A stretch of DNA of 64,000 nucleotides, from positions 1 through 64,000 of the forward strand of contig RPFO01000085.1 in assembly GCA_009746045.1 (NCBI GenBank), read 5' to 3'. The notes beneath the pieces are model-generated. The model saw nothing but the letters and a program-made list of their open reading frames with translations. It ran no database searches and had not been told where the DNA came from. The position numbers were made by a program, and so were the translations under genes. This stretch comes from Mesostigma viride (taxonomy: Eukaryota > Streptophyta > Mesostigmatophyceae > Mesostigmatales > Mesostigmataceae). Each line of letters starts with the position of its first letter. Positions within the stretch are counted from its first letter, which is position 1. Positions 20,683 to 31,717 of the stretch are shown piece by piece.

Positions 20683-23600
20683 ATGGCGCGATCGGGGCGG
20701 GGGGCCGTTTCCGACGGTTCGCGTCCCTTGTCCAATGACGACCGGGAGCCTGCACTTCGCGGTCTCTGGAGCGACAAGTACATCGAGAACAAGGGGTACA
20801 AAATTGCCAATGACATCTTTCCTATCATGGCGGAACGCGTGAAAGCAAACAACCACAGGACGCCAGAGATGAGCGCGGAGGTTCTGTCTTGCGCAGCTTC
20901 AAGACTAAATGCCATGGTGGCGGAGAGCAACGGCATTAAGAAGAGGAAGAACTGTGACGGCGGGCTTCCTGAAAATTGGGCGGAATCTCTTCGGGATACA
21001 TCAAGAAGGCTTTTGGCGACTTGGGAACATCTGAGAAGGATCGTGGGCTTAGGTGGGCCTTGTGTGGACTTGTTACGAAGGCAATGGAGGGCGTCCCGGA
21101 CAGGATTGTGGAGCGCGCGTTCGGGATTGACAGGCGCTTTGTCGCAACTGTTCGGGGTCACAGGGATGGAATGGAAGAAGGGGAGGACGACCTTTTGATG
21201 AGTGCGCCAGAGAGGAGGAGGAGGAAAGACGAGCTTCCGACGGAAGTCATTGCCCTGATACAAGCGTGCTGGAGGGATGATAACTTGACGCGGGCGTCTC
21301 CGAACATGAAGGATGTTCATTGTGAATGGACCAGAAAGGATTACAAACATACACTAGCGTTTTCGGAGGGTGCGCGCTACTATACTGTCTCCAAGTCGAA
21401 GATTTACGAAGTGTTCATTTCCCGCCATCCGGAGTTGAAGCCACCGCGGCGGATGGACAGTAGGGAGGGGGGGGGGGAGGGAGAGGAGGGTGTGAGGGGG
21501 GGAAATCAGGTGATTTTGGAGACGGAGGCAGGGATGTCAATGCTACGCACGAATCAGAAGAGCACAGTTCATGTGGGATACACTACTTTTTGCAAGCATA
21601 TGCCCGCATGCGTCAAGGGGCGGTGGAAAATGCGGAACTTGTGCGCATGCCAGCACCACACTACCATGCAGTCCATGGTTGGGGGGTTGGCCAAATTTCG
21701 TGCAACTTTTCATGCCAGATGCGAGTGCGGACCTGAATGCCACGCGTGCGATCATGGTAGCCAGCTCGACGTGGGGTCGTCCGTGCCCACATGTTCCATT
21801 TTCAAAGCCACTCACACGACAGAGTGGGTGAACAAGTTTACTTGTGAGGTGGAGGGGATGAGGGAGGGGGGAGGTTCGAGGTCGTCTGTGGGGTCGTCGC
21901 GGCCGCAGGTTCAGCCTTTTCAGGGCGAACTTGAGGATCTGCCCATGCATGGGAGGGTGCTGGACGACGAGGAAGGGGTGCCCGATCATGACCTGGGCGA
22001 GGAGTTGGGGGTTTGCTCGATCCGGCGTAAGGCTTGTGTGTTGGGCACTTGCCTGGCTCCCAAGTGTGGAATTCGGAACTTCATGTTATGCGAACGGGAG
22101 GAGGCTTCCAACCACCTGATTTCATGGACCAGATACGAGATGCAGGATGTGCCGCCGGGTGCGGTTCTTGGGCCAGAGGTAATTTTTAGTGGAGTGGTTG
22201 CGCCCCAAGGCGTTTCTTTTGCAATGTTTCCTGAAGTTCTTGGGCCAGAGGTAATTTTTAGTGGAGTGGTTGCGCCCCAAGGCGTTTCTTTTTCAATTTT
22301 TCCTGAGGTCCTGTCTTTTTTCTTTCTACAGGTCATTGGTGGGTCGAAGTTGATGTCTTTTCTGTATGTGCACACTGCGCATATGCAGGACGACTGTGAC
22401 GAGATCGCAAAGGCTGGTGGGCAGCGATTGACGCAAGTCGACGTCAAGTCCACACCAACGGAGCTAAAGGAGGCAATTGTGGACAAGTGGCCGGACTTCA
22501 TCCAGCATTGCTTCAACGCGTGGTGGCAAGCGGACGCCTCCAAGGAATGTCTCTCAAGGATGCGGGTGGGGGACCTTGTATGCCACACAGATTACGCCGA
22601 GAACTACCAGTCTTACACCTATCACAATCTCCAAGCACAGTATTGGCATCCAGTCACATTCGTCCTTATGCCCTGGATCGTGCGCTACTTGGATCCAGCG
22701 TCGGGAAAGGTCGTGAGAAGGGAGTTTCACTTCATCGGACAGGGCGGAATGAAAAGGGACGGGCGGGCCCTCCGTTTTGCTATCCTCAAAATCCTGGCGA
22801 CACTACGGTCAGAAGGGGTAGAGGTGAAGCGCTTCATTGGGTGGTCGGACAATTGCTCCATGCAGTTCAAGTCAAGGAATGTGATCGCGGAAGTGGCCCG
22901 GCTGCTGACGGAGGATCCGCACCTGGAGTCATTTGAGTGGAATTACTTTGGGGAGCAGCACGGAAAGGGGGAGGTGGATGGAGCTGGTGGGACTGTGAAG
23001 TGCATGTTGAGGAGGTGGCACATCAGGGAAGAGAACCAGGACAAACAGACGGCCGCCCAGTTGGTGGAGAATCTGGCGTCGGGGGCGGTGGGCGGGACCA
23101 CAACGACCAGGCGTAACTTCTTCGAGTTCCCCGAGGTAATTAAGTGTACAGTCCTCGTTCAGGGAATAGTTACGCCGGCCGTCGTTTCTAGGGCGTTCTT
23201 GGAGTCCTGGCGATCAGGAGTGCTTAATAAAACACAACTAGCTCGATGGTCTCGTAACTTCAACTTTCCCTTGTGCAAATCTTGTCTTCGACGCGCAGGT
23301 GCTTCCTTACAGCCCAGGGCGCGGCGAAATCAAAGGAGTGAAGAAGGCGCACTGGTGGCGCATGGACAAGTCGAATGTGACGCGCTTAATGCTGCGCCAG
23401 TATTCCTGCTATTGTGGCGGTGCGTGCGCCGAGGAAAGGTGGTGGGATTGTCGAAAGGAGTGGACCGACATGGACGGCTGGAATGTGGGAGGTGCTCGGA
23501 TGAAGCTCCACAAACTGGGGGAGCCAGTGCAAAGGAACCCAAACGGACAAGGGGGGCACGCAGGGACGCGACTGAACAGACTACAGGCAGAGAGGACGAT

Positions 23601-24030
23601 GATGGGAAGGAGACTGAAGCTGCGAGACATTTTTGCCGTCGAGTCCTACTCTGGTGATGAGTCCCACGATCCAGATCATCCATATTGGCTAGCGGAAGTC
23701 TTGCAGGAGCCTTATCAGGTGGCCGCTACTTTCGTGAGGCGAGTGGCCGACAGAAACGGCAAGGTCGATAGGGAGTTGTTCCGTAAGGGACAATGGGTGG
23801 TGGGGGTGCGCTACTGGGACAGATTTCCGGGTATGGCGACGATGTTCAAAATGGACGCCGATGCGCAAGCTGAACAGCCAAACTTGGTCAATTGCTACCT
23901 GTGCATGGACGCGGGGTTCGAACACACCATTGTTGTCAACCCAGCTAACAATCGCCAGGCCATCTTGACCATTCCGACAGACGTCGAGAAACGGCTCACG
24001 AACTTGGCCAAGAAGAGACCTGTTCAGTAG
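20683..24030 (+). CDS. Intron-containing DDE transposase-like protein
   Basis: Suggested exons: 20683-22178, 22332-23135 and 23299-24030, with GT-AG introns of 153 and 163 bp, both phase 0. The N-terminal part reads MARSGRGAVSDG to about 20970; the frame then shifts near 20970-21000 and stays open to the end, so the gene is either damaged here or has an unseen splice. Visible parts: a helical N-terminal region, a Cys/His cluster (CACQHHTTM, then CECGPECHAC), and an RNase-H-like catalytic core with HTDYAENY, WSDNCSMQFKS and GEQHGKGEVDGAGG supplying probable D, D and E/D residues. The end has a PYWLAEVL..FRKGQWVV module. This motif series resembles large uncharacterised transposase-like families common in animals and protists; I cannot name the superfamily. 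No terminal inverted repeats were found. Confidence 0.6.
22179..22331 (+). other. Intron 1 with duplicated 5' splice site
   Basis: Begins GTAATT after GGGCCAGAG and ends TTCTTTCTACAG before GTCATTGG. A 72-bp unit including the last exon bases and the donor (GTTCTTGGGCCAGAG/GTAATT) is repeated in tandem, giving donors at 22179 and 22251. The intron is 51 codons long and stop-free, so retention would not break the frame. Protein similarity is lost across it, which argues for splicing. Confidence 0.6.
23136..23298 (+). other. Intron 2 carrying the GCCGGC box
   Basis: GTAATT donor after CCCGAG and GCGCAG acceptor before GTGCTTCC. Splicing joins the two frames in phase 0. It holds the same GTTACGCCGGCCGTCGTT box that repeats upstream of the gene. 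Confidence 0.65.
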
Positions 24031-24689
24031 GCCAGCTCGCCCGGGCTTGGTTGGACGAGGTGGACAGCCTTGAGAGCACGTGCTTCGTTGTGAGCACTTG
24101 CCTTTCAGCCGTGATTTGCAAACGAGTTCCTTGTCCTGAATTGTAAAGCTCGATTCATGCTCTTTTAAGGAAGTGTATAATATTATCCAGATCATGTATA
24201 TATTTAGATCTAGACCTGAGTTCAAATAACATTTCTTAGAGGGCTGAGATGCGCGAGGTCCAGCATACATGTATATATCCATGGAGACATGTTACAAACT
24301 CAAATGTTTCATTGTACGTACCACGAGCTCGTCGACGGGGGTATCCCATGTAATGTATGATTTATGAATTAATTAATCGCTTAATTGTACAATGTAAATG
24401 GATCATGAACTTGTCAAGTGGCCTAATTTGGTTTATTTGGTTCATCATTTATTGATCTCAATCATTCTTAATTGAATCTCGAGCAATAGCAATCGTGAAG
24501 CAGATCCTAATCATGTGATTCGCATAATGAGAATAGGCAACAAGTGCTACTTTGAGGAATGCGGGGTTGGTCAGGTTATTATAGAGCTAGAGCTACAAAC
24601 GGCACATATATTGCAAACTTAAAACTTTGCGCTCCAGGCATGGAATTTCAAAAGTACCAAAATTGGAGCAGTAGATGTTGGGGACGCCC
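24031..24689. other. 3' flank of the transposase-like gene
   Basis: A TGTAA sequence at about 24143 could act as a poly(A) signal of the green-algal type. The rest is AT-rich without coding signal. Confidence 0.4.
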
Positions 24690-25169
24690 TGTCATGAGGC
24701 AAATGACATCCGGATTAGTGCCCCTTGGTCTGAGAGAGTCGTCAACACTCGTTTCATTAATCATCAAACCAAAGAGAGCGAGTCCATCGTCCTCAGACCA
24801 ATTTCACCTAGCTGCGCTACCAAGCTGGCAAGTTGGTGTGCAGGCGCGCCGACATGCGCGCCGATCTTCCAGATACTGCCGTCAAGCCCCAATAGGTTCT
24901 GTCTGACCGGTCTAGGGCCGGCCCGGCCCCTAGAAGATCTCGTACTTATGGCTAGGCCCAAAATAACTGGTCCGAAACACACAAAGTACCAAATAAACAC
25001 ACAAAGTCCCGAACTTAGGACAAATTCCCAAATAAGTCCCGAATTGAGTCCTATATAGTCCGGCGGACTATGAAAGCGAGCTACCGAAAGTTCCAAACGA
25101 ATAACAAATGACTTTCGGATTATTTATTGAAGGCATTGTTACGCCCGTACAAAGGTCTGGGCCGTAACA
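24690..25169. mobile_element. Solo-LTR-like repeat, copy 1
   Basis: 480-bp block starting TGTCATGAGGC and ending GGGCCGTAACA, repeated at 61708-62185 with few differences. TG...CA ends and the length suit an LTR. Inside are short palindromes such as TAGTCCGGCGGACTA. No matching 5-bp target duplication is visible at either copy, so the LTR call is provisional. Confidence 0.6.
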
Positions 25170-25313
25170 CTAGCGAGGCACTCAGCTCTTCAAGTAACAC
25201 GATGAACGCCTACAATACTCTAGCCTCAGTACGTACAACTGGCATTACCTATATGCCGCTGTTGAGTCTCTAGATAGTATAGAATATAACCGGTCTACAG
25301 GATTGTTTACCTC

Positions 25314-25381
25314 CATCCATCCACCCATCGGGGTCAACACTCCGTAACTTCGCAGCAGGCTAGCACGAGTTTAATTACCAG
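25314..25381 (+). mobile_element. LINE/SINE 3'-end relic
   Basis: Reads CCATCCATCCACCCATCGGGGT, then ACACTCCGTAAC and GCACGAGTTTAATTA. This corresponds to the 3' end seen more cleanly at 32960-33045 and, inverted, at 40679-40774. The tail is decayed. Confidence 0.5.
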
Positions 25382-25589
25382 TAAACTAATATTAATTATT
25401 ATATGCTACTGTCCGCCTAGTCTAGTGCATGTGCAGGGGCCATGGTGCCTACACTATATTATGGCTGTGGAATTGGATTATTGGAATGTCACATTCCAGC
25501 AGTGACACGCGCCTTCAATCTCAAACAGCCTGGGGGCGTGCATGAACTATATCATAGTATAGTACCATTCATCGGGGTCAACGAACGTC

Positions 25590-25830
25590 GCTAGCAAGGT
25601 GAAGGCCCGCTCCCTCTTAAGCGGGCGAGGCAGCCCTAGCATCGACCATCTGCTCTCAACGGAGCAGCTCCGCATCAAACGTGCCCTGCTGGCCAGTGCA
25701 ACGGCGCTCGATGCCAAGAACAAGGGTGCCAAGATCTACGTTCGCCTGGTCAACGGGACACCCCTATGCTCTTCATCAACAAGGAGCATCAGGACGTCAA
25801 CCCCCCCCAATAAGCCACACCAGTCGCAGC
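25590..25830 (+). pseudogene. LINE ORF1 C-terminal fragment, other family
   Basis: The frame from 25599 gives LSTEQLRIKRALLASATAL and then AKIYVRLVNGTPL, after which one frameshift leads to LFINKEHQDV. The spacing of the Leu-T-x-EQ helix and the final beta strands matches the C-terminal domain of L1-type ORF1 proteins, but the sequence differs from copies A-C. Only about 80 residues remain. Confidence 0.5.
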
Positions 25831-26368
25831 CCCCGGCCGGCGGCCTGAGCCTCAGCGACGTCGTCGACCTCCCCATCCACGGAGGGAGCCCGGTAATGGC
25901 ACATCCTCGCGGCCTCGCGGTACTGTAGGCTTTGGGCACAGCCTTTCTGAAACAAGCCCCTTTCCATCTGGAGCCTTGTCGCGCCGTTCCAGCATGATCG
26001 GGATGCAAGGCAGCCAGGCACGCAATCAACGTACTTCGACCCTCCTGCGCCAATTTTCCAGCCGAGGTTGCCACGCCTTCTGGCGGCTGTCTTGAGCGGG
26101 ATGAGGCACAGTCAACACGCTGGCGAACCCAGCCAGGCCGGAGACGACGCATATCCGACTCCATGCGTTGACAAGTATATTGACCCCAACCGCGCCCCCC
26201 TCCCCAACCCCCTCCACCCCTCGGGACCCCTCCGCCCGCGCACCTCCATATGACTTCCAGCTGCACCCCCCCCACCTCCACCCCACCCCTTGCCAAGGCC
26301 CCTTTGGGGTGCAGCTAGGCATGCAGACAGTGCCCCACGAGTAAGCCTTATTAGGAAGCACGTGATGC
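25831..26368. other. Stretch without recognisable gene
   Basis: C-rich runs at about 26190-26300. The open frames have repeat-like Pro/Gly composition. Nothing recognised. Confidence 0.5.
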
Positions 26369-26380
26369 ATAGTGTTCATT
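26369..26380. repeat. Target-site duplication, left (LINE copy B)
   Basis: ATAGTGTTCATT is repeated at 28359-28370, exactly outside the 3' tail of copy B. Confidence 0.85.
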
Positions 26381-28358
26381 CATCCACCACAAATTCCGGC
26401 CACGAGGTAGCCATGGCTGTCGGAGCTCATAACTTGCACGTTTGAGCACCGAATTTAGCCGTGAATATCACAATCGCTTCGTCTTTCTAAGACGCACATG
26501 CTGATATAATTTTCCGACGCTATTACGCAATATATGGCGAATAAACGCGCCTCGACGCAACGCAGCCTGGCGGCTGCGCTCGGCAATGAAAATACGTCTG
26601 CAGCTCAGGCTGCAGCTCCGCCATCAGGTCCGGCAGGCAGCGGCGACACTAGTCGTGCACTGGTGGTCGTCCAGCAACCTCCCGGGCTTAACGCCTCGCC
26701 ATCTGCATCGCCTGACCCCAAGCGCACCCGCTCAGCCGACAAAACAGGAGGGCCCTCCCGCCCCTCAATCGAACCGAGCTTTCGGCAACTGCCTTTCATG
26801 GTCACTGATTACGACTGGACCAACCCGTCTCCGACCGATGCTATGAGATGCATCTTATTCGGGGACTACGCTTCGCTTTACGACCTGTGCCTCCATCTCC
26901 ACGAGAACAATCGCCTCCTTCTCCCGGACGGCCGCCTCTGGCGACACCTCACCCTGCTGCCCGGGTGCAAGCGCCCCGAACTCCAGCACTCCCTTCTCAA
27001 GCGCTCCGACGGCGAGATCTGGGCTCCATCCATCTCCGCCCCCACACTCCGTTCCATCCTGACGGAAGCCTTCCAGCAGCACGTGACCCCCCTTGCTGCC
27101 GACATTTCAGCAATCGGCGGCACGCTGACTGCTGAACTTCCTCAGATTTCCACCGCCGCCGCCTCCACCTCCACCGCCGTTTCCGCCTTCACTGCCGACA
27201 TCAAAGCCCAGCTCCTCGACCTCGACCAACGCCTTCAAGCCACCGCCACCGCCCTTGAGAGCTTGCATGACACCGCCGGCCTCACCGCCCAAGCGGTGCA
27301 GGAAATCGCTGCCCAGCCGGCACCTGCTGGCCCGGCCAGTGATGTTCCCTCCACCTGGGCGGACTTGCTTAAGCATCACACCACCTCCACCACCTCCACC
27401 ATCGCGGCACAACTCAAGCAACAAGCCCTCGACCTTCGCGAGGCGGCCGAGCTCGACAAGCGCAGCCACAATGTCATCGTCAAGCACTTCGACCAGCCGG
27501 CAGGTGAGACCTCCACGAGTCTCCTTGAGGCAGTTAAGCGCGCCATTCTTGCCCCCATGTTACTCACTGGTGAGCTGGACATGTCGGTTGTCCGCCTCCC
27601 CCGCGCGCGGGGGAAGGCTGGCCCGGCACCCGTGCTCCTCACCTTTAAGTACATGACGGACAAGCTGGCGTTCCTTAAATGCCGCAAGAAGCTCTCGGAG
27701 ACTCGCTTCACGCTGGACGACGACTTGACCTTGGCCCAGCAACAGCGGCGACGCGAGCTACGGCCGACCTACCTTCAGCTCCGGCAGCGTGCAGGGGGGA
27801 AGCCGGTATACTGGAGGGGGCGGTCATCCACGTTGACCACAAGCCCTGGCAGGCCCCTCCTGCCACTCCAGGCTAGGGAATATACCAGTAGTGTAGATTA
27901 GATAGGCTTAGCCTTGCAAGTGGCCCACGCGCATGTGCGCCCATAATGGCCCCCATGGATGATGCTTTCAGTATCTAGCCGCGCCCAGCCTACAATGGGA
28001 CCTCCCATGGATGATGCATTAAGAATTTAGCCATGCGATGCCTATGCAGGGAGTTACTCTCTGCTGAGATGCCATGTGTACACCAGCTATAGCCTAGCCA
28101 CATACCCTCCACCCCATATGTCATGCAGGCCTTCTAGGCCCTCTCCTCAAGCCCCCCCTGGGTGCCTGTGCTTGTTAAGGAGGCATGAACCATCATGGCG
28201 GTGCAGGTGCACCTTGTGCACCCAGAGCAGGTGACAGTTGTACATCCTCCACCTGCAGGTTGTAGCCCTGATTGTATTACAAACCCATAGATGCCCCTTT
28301 CTCAGGGCTATGTGTTACATATGCTCCCAACGGAGCTATGATTTTAATTAATTAATTA
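26381..28358 (+). mobile_element. ORF1-only LINE (half-LINE), copy B
   Basis: 1.98-kb element with 12-bp target duplications. The 5' UTR (26381-26533) contains AAGACGCACATGCTGATATAA, shared in part with copy C and with a fragment at 55150. One ORF follows, then a 3' UTR with the CCTTTCTCAGGGCTATG stretch, the CTCCCAACGGAG hairpin (28324-28335) and a TTAA-type tail. As in copy A there is no ORF2. Confidence 0.85.
26534..27901 (+). CDS. LINE ORF1 protein, copy B
   Basis: 455-codon ORF beginning MANKRASTQRSLAAAL. The Ala/Pro/Ser-rich N-terminus carries SASPDPKRTR, like copies A and C. The middle (residues about 170-310) is an Ala/Leu-rich coiled coil. The RRM-like part (NVIVKHFDQPAG, then PAPVLLTFKYMTDKLAFL) and the start of the C-terminal domain (TLDDDLTLAQQQRRRELRP) are intact. 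The last 30 residues appear frameshifted: an overlapping frame gives AVIHVDHKPWQAPPATPG, the expected ending. The role is RNA binding in LINE retrotransposition. In-frame ATG at the end of the 5' UTR. Confidence 0.8.
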   Translation: MANKRASTQRSLAAALGNENTSAAQAAAPPSGPAGSGDTSRALVVVQQPPGLNASPSASPDPKRTRSADKTGGPSRPSIEPSFRQLPFMVTDYDWTNPSPTDAMRCILFGDYASLYDLCLHLHENNRLLLPDGRLWRHLTLLPGCKRPELQHSLLKRSDGEIWAPSISAPTLRSILTEAFQQHVTPLAADISAIGGTLTAELPQISTAAASTSTAVSAFTADIKAQLLDLDQRLQATATALESLHDTAGLTAQAVQEIAAQPAPAGPASDVPSTWADLLKHHTTSTTSTIAAQLKQQALDLREAAELDKRSHNVIVKHFDQPAGETSTSLLEAVKRAILAPMLLTGELDMSVVRLPRARGKAGPAPVLLTFKYMTDKLAFLKCRKKLSETRFTLDDDLTLAQQQRRRELRPTYLQLRQRAGGKPVYWRGRSSTLTTSPGRPLLPLQAREYTSSVD

Positions 28359-28370
28359 ATAGTGTTCATT

Positions 28371-28817
28371 GCCGGTCCAAACATACCTTTTGATATCATC
28401 TCACATGTGTACGTCAGCAACAGATACACACGCTTTATAACGGGCACCGGTCGAACATGGTATACCTACCCAAAATAGGGCTCTTGGCTGCCACAAACCT
28501 ATATCATGTGTAGTTTAGAGCTAAAATCATGTGATGCATGTGAATACCTTGAATAATAAAAAACGATGAAATTCACTGTGTGCGTGTATTCATGATTGAT
28601 TCCGTACGATACGCGTGTCAGTTATATACCGTACTGTCCATTATACGGACCCCGCCAGTACAACCGCATGCATATTCCGTATGATGCAACACTGACCGAC
28701 GCACAGTCGACCCCCACCAAGCAGTCAACGGGCTGGCGGCTGATGACCTGCATGACCAGGAGCGCGCGCAGCCTGCATGGAGATTCGACTAGATGCCGGC
28801 GGCCGCGACGCGCCTAG
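28371..28817. other. Stretch without recognisable gene
   Basis: AT-rich sequence between element B and a LINE fragment. Nothing recognised. Confidence 0.5.
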
Positions 28818-29170
28818 CCAACTGAGGTGGGGAGGGGCTCCTGTGCTCACCGGCACTACATAGCATATCGATCAGCCCGCCTCAAGCCAGTCCATCGCAC
28901 TGCACGGTCCCCGCGTATGCTAGTGGCCGGCCACTTTTGCGGCAACTGAGGGCCATTCACACTATACACGCTCACTGTGACCGTCGCTCAGGTAACGCTC
29001 CGCACGCGGGTCAAGACAAAACCGAGCGTGCCGCTGTCTTTAACGCCCTCAATGCCAAGGAAGCCAACGCCGTACAGGGGCCCCAGCTCGGCACAGCCTA
29101 AGGCGAGTTTCTGGTAATGCTGCTCGATGCCAACACCACGCTGCCAGTCGGCACCGGCGGACTCCCAGTA
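28818..29170 (+). pseudogene. APE-type LINE endonuclease fragment
   Basis: Frame-shifted remains of an ORF2 endonuclease domain. MLVAGHFCGN followed by YTLTVTVA, then LLDANTTLPVGTGG, correspond to LLVATF, the beta strand after it, and LLDANATLPPGTGG in the LINE at 42476. The conserved Asp-Ala-Asn segment is part of the exonuclease-endonuclease-phosphatase fold. At least two frameshifts. Confidence 0.55.
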
Positions 29171-29189
29171 TGCCCCTACAGGCACGACA

Positions 29190-29340
29190 GCCAATCTTTC
29201 TGCATCTTTTTCCATATCACGGAGAGGCTGGAGCCCCTCATGTCCTCTTCTAGCTGCTCCTTGAACATGCGGGCAGCCCGGCGTGTCAGATTGCTGGGCC
29301 CGTCCCACGGAAGGAGGTGCCTTTCTGGCCAGTGCGGTCC
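29190..29340 (-). pseudogene. LINE ORF2 C-terminal fragment
   Basis: Minus-strand frame with LTRRAARMFKEQLEEDM and LSVIWKKMQKDW. The same motif appears on the plus strand at 32707-32778 (RTFKEQLVEDMGGLGLSVI), identifying a shared LINE ORF2 tail. Confidence 0.5.
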
Positions 29341-29421
29341 GCAGCCCTGCTGTTGGGACTTTGGGCCGGACCGCGGGCCGTGTCTAAGCTCTGGTTGGTA
29401 GCCAACTGTCCATTTACCCAC

Positions 29422-31191
29422 AGGCCTCAATTGAGGCCTTTTGGCTCAATTGAGGCCTTTTTCACCCAGGTCACATGGGGACGGTAATTTTGGCGGGAAG
29501 GACCGGTCCTATGGGTCGTCCGGCCCCAGTGGCGCGAATCTGGTATATGTGCTGAGCGTCCTGACCCGTTGGGGTCGACAGGGGTCGACGGTTACTGAAA
29601 GATATGTGAGGTGGAAAAGTACCTATTTTGGCCACTTTCGTGCAACCGGACGACGAATTTTCACGAATGCACGACCATGGCGGCCTCGAGTAAAATAGAC
29701 CGTATGGCCACGTTCGTGCATCATTTCGACCAGTAAGGAGCGCGTTGGGTAGACAAATTATCCGTGAAGCTAGCCCGATCGCTAAATGGGTCAAAAGTCA
29801 ATTTCTAAATTCGTGGGGTCGTTATTTGTGTGCTGAATGCCAGGTTAGTGAAATTCATCAGCTGGGGCGTAATTGGCGTTGATAGTGCGCCTGCCAGCAG
29901 GCCGGTGCTTCGATATGCTGGGAAGAGACTAGCGGAACGGCGGGGGGGGATGTTGGGGCAGCCGTGACTAAAGGGGCACTGGCTAAATATTTTCGAGCCT
30001 TTTGGCGTGGATCCGTAGGTAGAGGAAGGGGTGTTTTTAGCTAAGAAAAACTGGGGTGCGGACAATAAACGCGCGCGCGCCCCCAGCTATGGGAGCGCCA
30101 TTATGCGAACAGCGCTGGTGAGGCCGCTGCAGCCGCTTTCATACGTCAATGGACGACGCATGGAGCGTCTGTCCGGCCAGATTTGCGGGCTGCATCGCTT
30201 CCGGACAACTTGAAAACGCCAAGCTTGAACAGCTTTTCTAATGCAGCCACGTTCAGCGCCAGCGCATATGCGTGCCTAGTGATCCCGGGTGTGAGGGGTG
30301 TGAAAGGTAAGTGCGTCCTGGTGGTAGTAATTAGGTAATGGCATCGATTTGCTTGTGATATCGTCAGTTTTTAGCTGCCTATCGGCGCCCAGTGCCGATG
30401 TGACGTAAGGCAGGTTACAGTACTTCGTGCAGTGCTCTGCGGCTGGCCCCCGCCTTATAGACGTGTTTGCTTTCCATAAGAAGCATGGCAGTTCCTGCCA
30501 TGCTGGCCATGTCTCAGGCAACCCTTGCAAAGCCCGAAATCAAGCTAAGAGGTCTAGTAGGCTGTGCAAATGTTGTCCAGTTATGCTTGTATATCTTGCC
30601 ATGTGCTGTTCATCTGCTGCCGCGGCAGCAAACCCCTGTCATAATATACCGTAACAACCTAGATATTGGGGCTATGTGAGTGAAGCTACGCGCTTGGAAG
30701 GTCACACCTATCATTATAATGCATGATCCTTGTGCGTGTTTGTAATAGAGGCTTTGGATTCCTCATGGTTACGTGCAATACCCATGGCAGGCTATTGCTG
30801 CCTGCAGTGCTGCGCGACAGCCCCGGCCGTGCAAGTGTGTGTGAGGGGTCCCTTGGGGAGCATGCCATGTCATGCCATGCTTACCATGTCGTGGGGGAAC
30901 CTCGTAAGGTCCAAAAGACACGTTACATGCAGATGGAACTGAGTACTGGCGCCTTTTGGTCGCTTGTATCTATGGTCATGTTGTGTTGATGGTGCCGTCG
31001 CAGCGACAACCTGTTTTATTAAATCATAATTAAATATGTATTAGGGCTATATGACTGATGTTAAGTGCTGGGAACCCCAAAACAATCATAATAATGCATG
31101 GCCTTCACTCATATTTGGAATAAAGTTTGTTGGCTCATTGTAATTACATGCAACACCCAATTTATAAAAAGGCCTCAATTGAGGCCTTTTT
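29422..31191. other. 1.77-kb segment bounded by identical palindromes
   Basis: Left end: AGGCCTCAATTGAGGCCT (29422-29439) with a second partial palindrome (29443-29462). Right end: the same palindrome extended by A5/T5 (31166-31191). Inside, a diverged tandem duplication of about 360 bp can be followed (GGGCTATGTGAGTGAAGC near 30670; GGGCTATATGACTGATG near 31044). No protein recognised. It could be a non-autonomous element with palindromic ends. Confidence 0.4.
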
Positions 31192-31717
31192 CTAGGTAGA
31201 TAGACACAACTGCCCGTTGGTGCAAGCCCTAGTACTAGGCCATCAAGCTAGTGCCTTGCAGGTCATATTCCACACCAATGAGATGAATGACAATGCCTCC
31301 ATGCCTGCATCTAGTTGAAAAAGGGGTGTTGGTGCATGGCCTTCGATCCAAGAAATCCTCTGCGTTTGGCAGACTCAGTCACCTCCCGACACGCTATGTG
31401 TGGCCGACCACCTGGGCTGACCGGCATTTATTAGACAGCACTGAGCCAACTTCAGACCATGCTGGGGATCAATCTATAGCCATGGATCAGTCGAGATTCA
31501 AGCCATGAATGCTGTGCCCGGGTCATTCTTATACCTTAATTACATATGAACAAGGAAGATTCAAGTGACCGGCACATGCATACTTCATATTCAAAACATG
31601 TCTTTAATGGGAGGTATACGAAAATACATGCCTATTACTGGAAATGCTTTTTTAATTGGCACTTTGTCACTTTGTGGAATACCTCCATTAGCTCTATTCT
31701 CACATAACGCTTCGGTC
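31192..31717. other. Stretch without recognisable gene
   Basis: No coding signal or known repeat seen. Confidence 0.5.

Noticed and set aside
21543-22588. Minus-strand ORFs opposite the transposase-like gene
   Set aside because: Antisense shadows; catalytic motifs lie on the plus strand.
31166-31191. Bacterial-type rho-independent terminator
   Set aside because: The palindrome with T-run fits by shape, but the genome is eukaryotic and the palindrome also occurs at 29422 in another setting.
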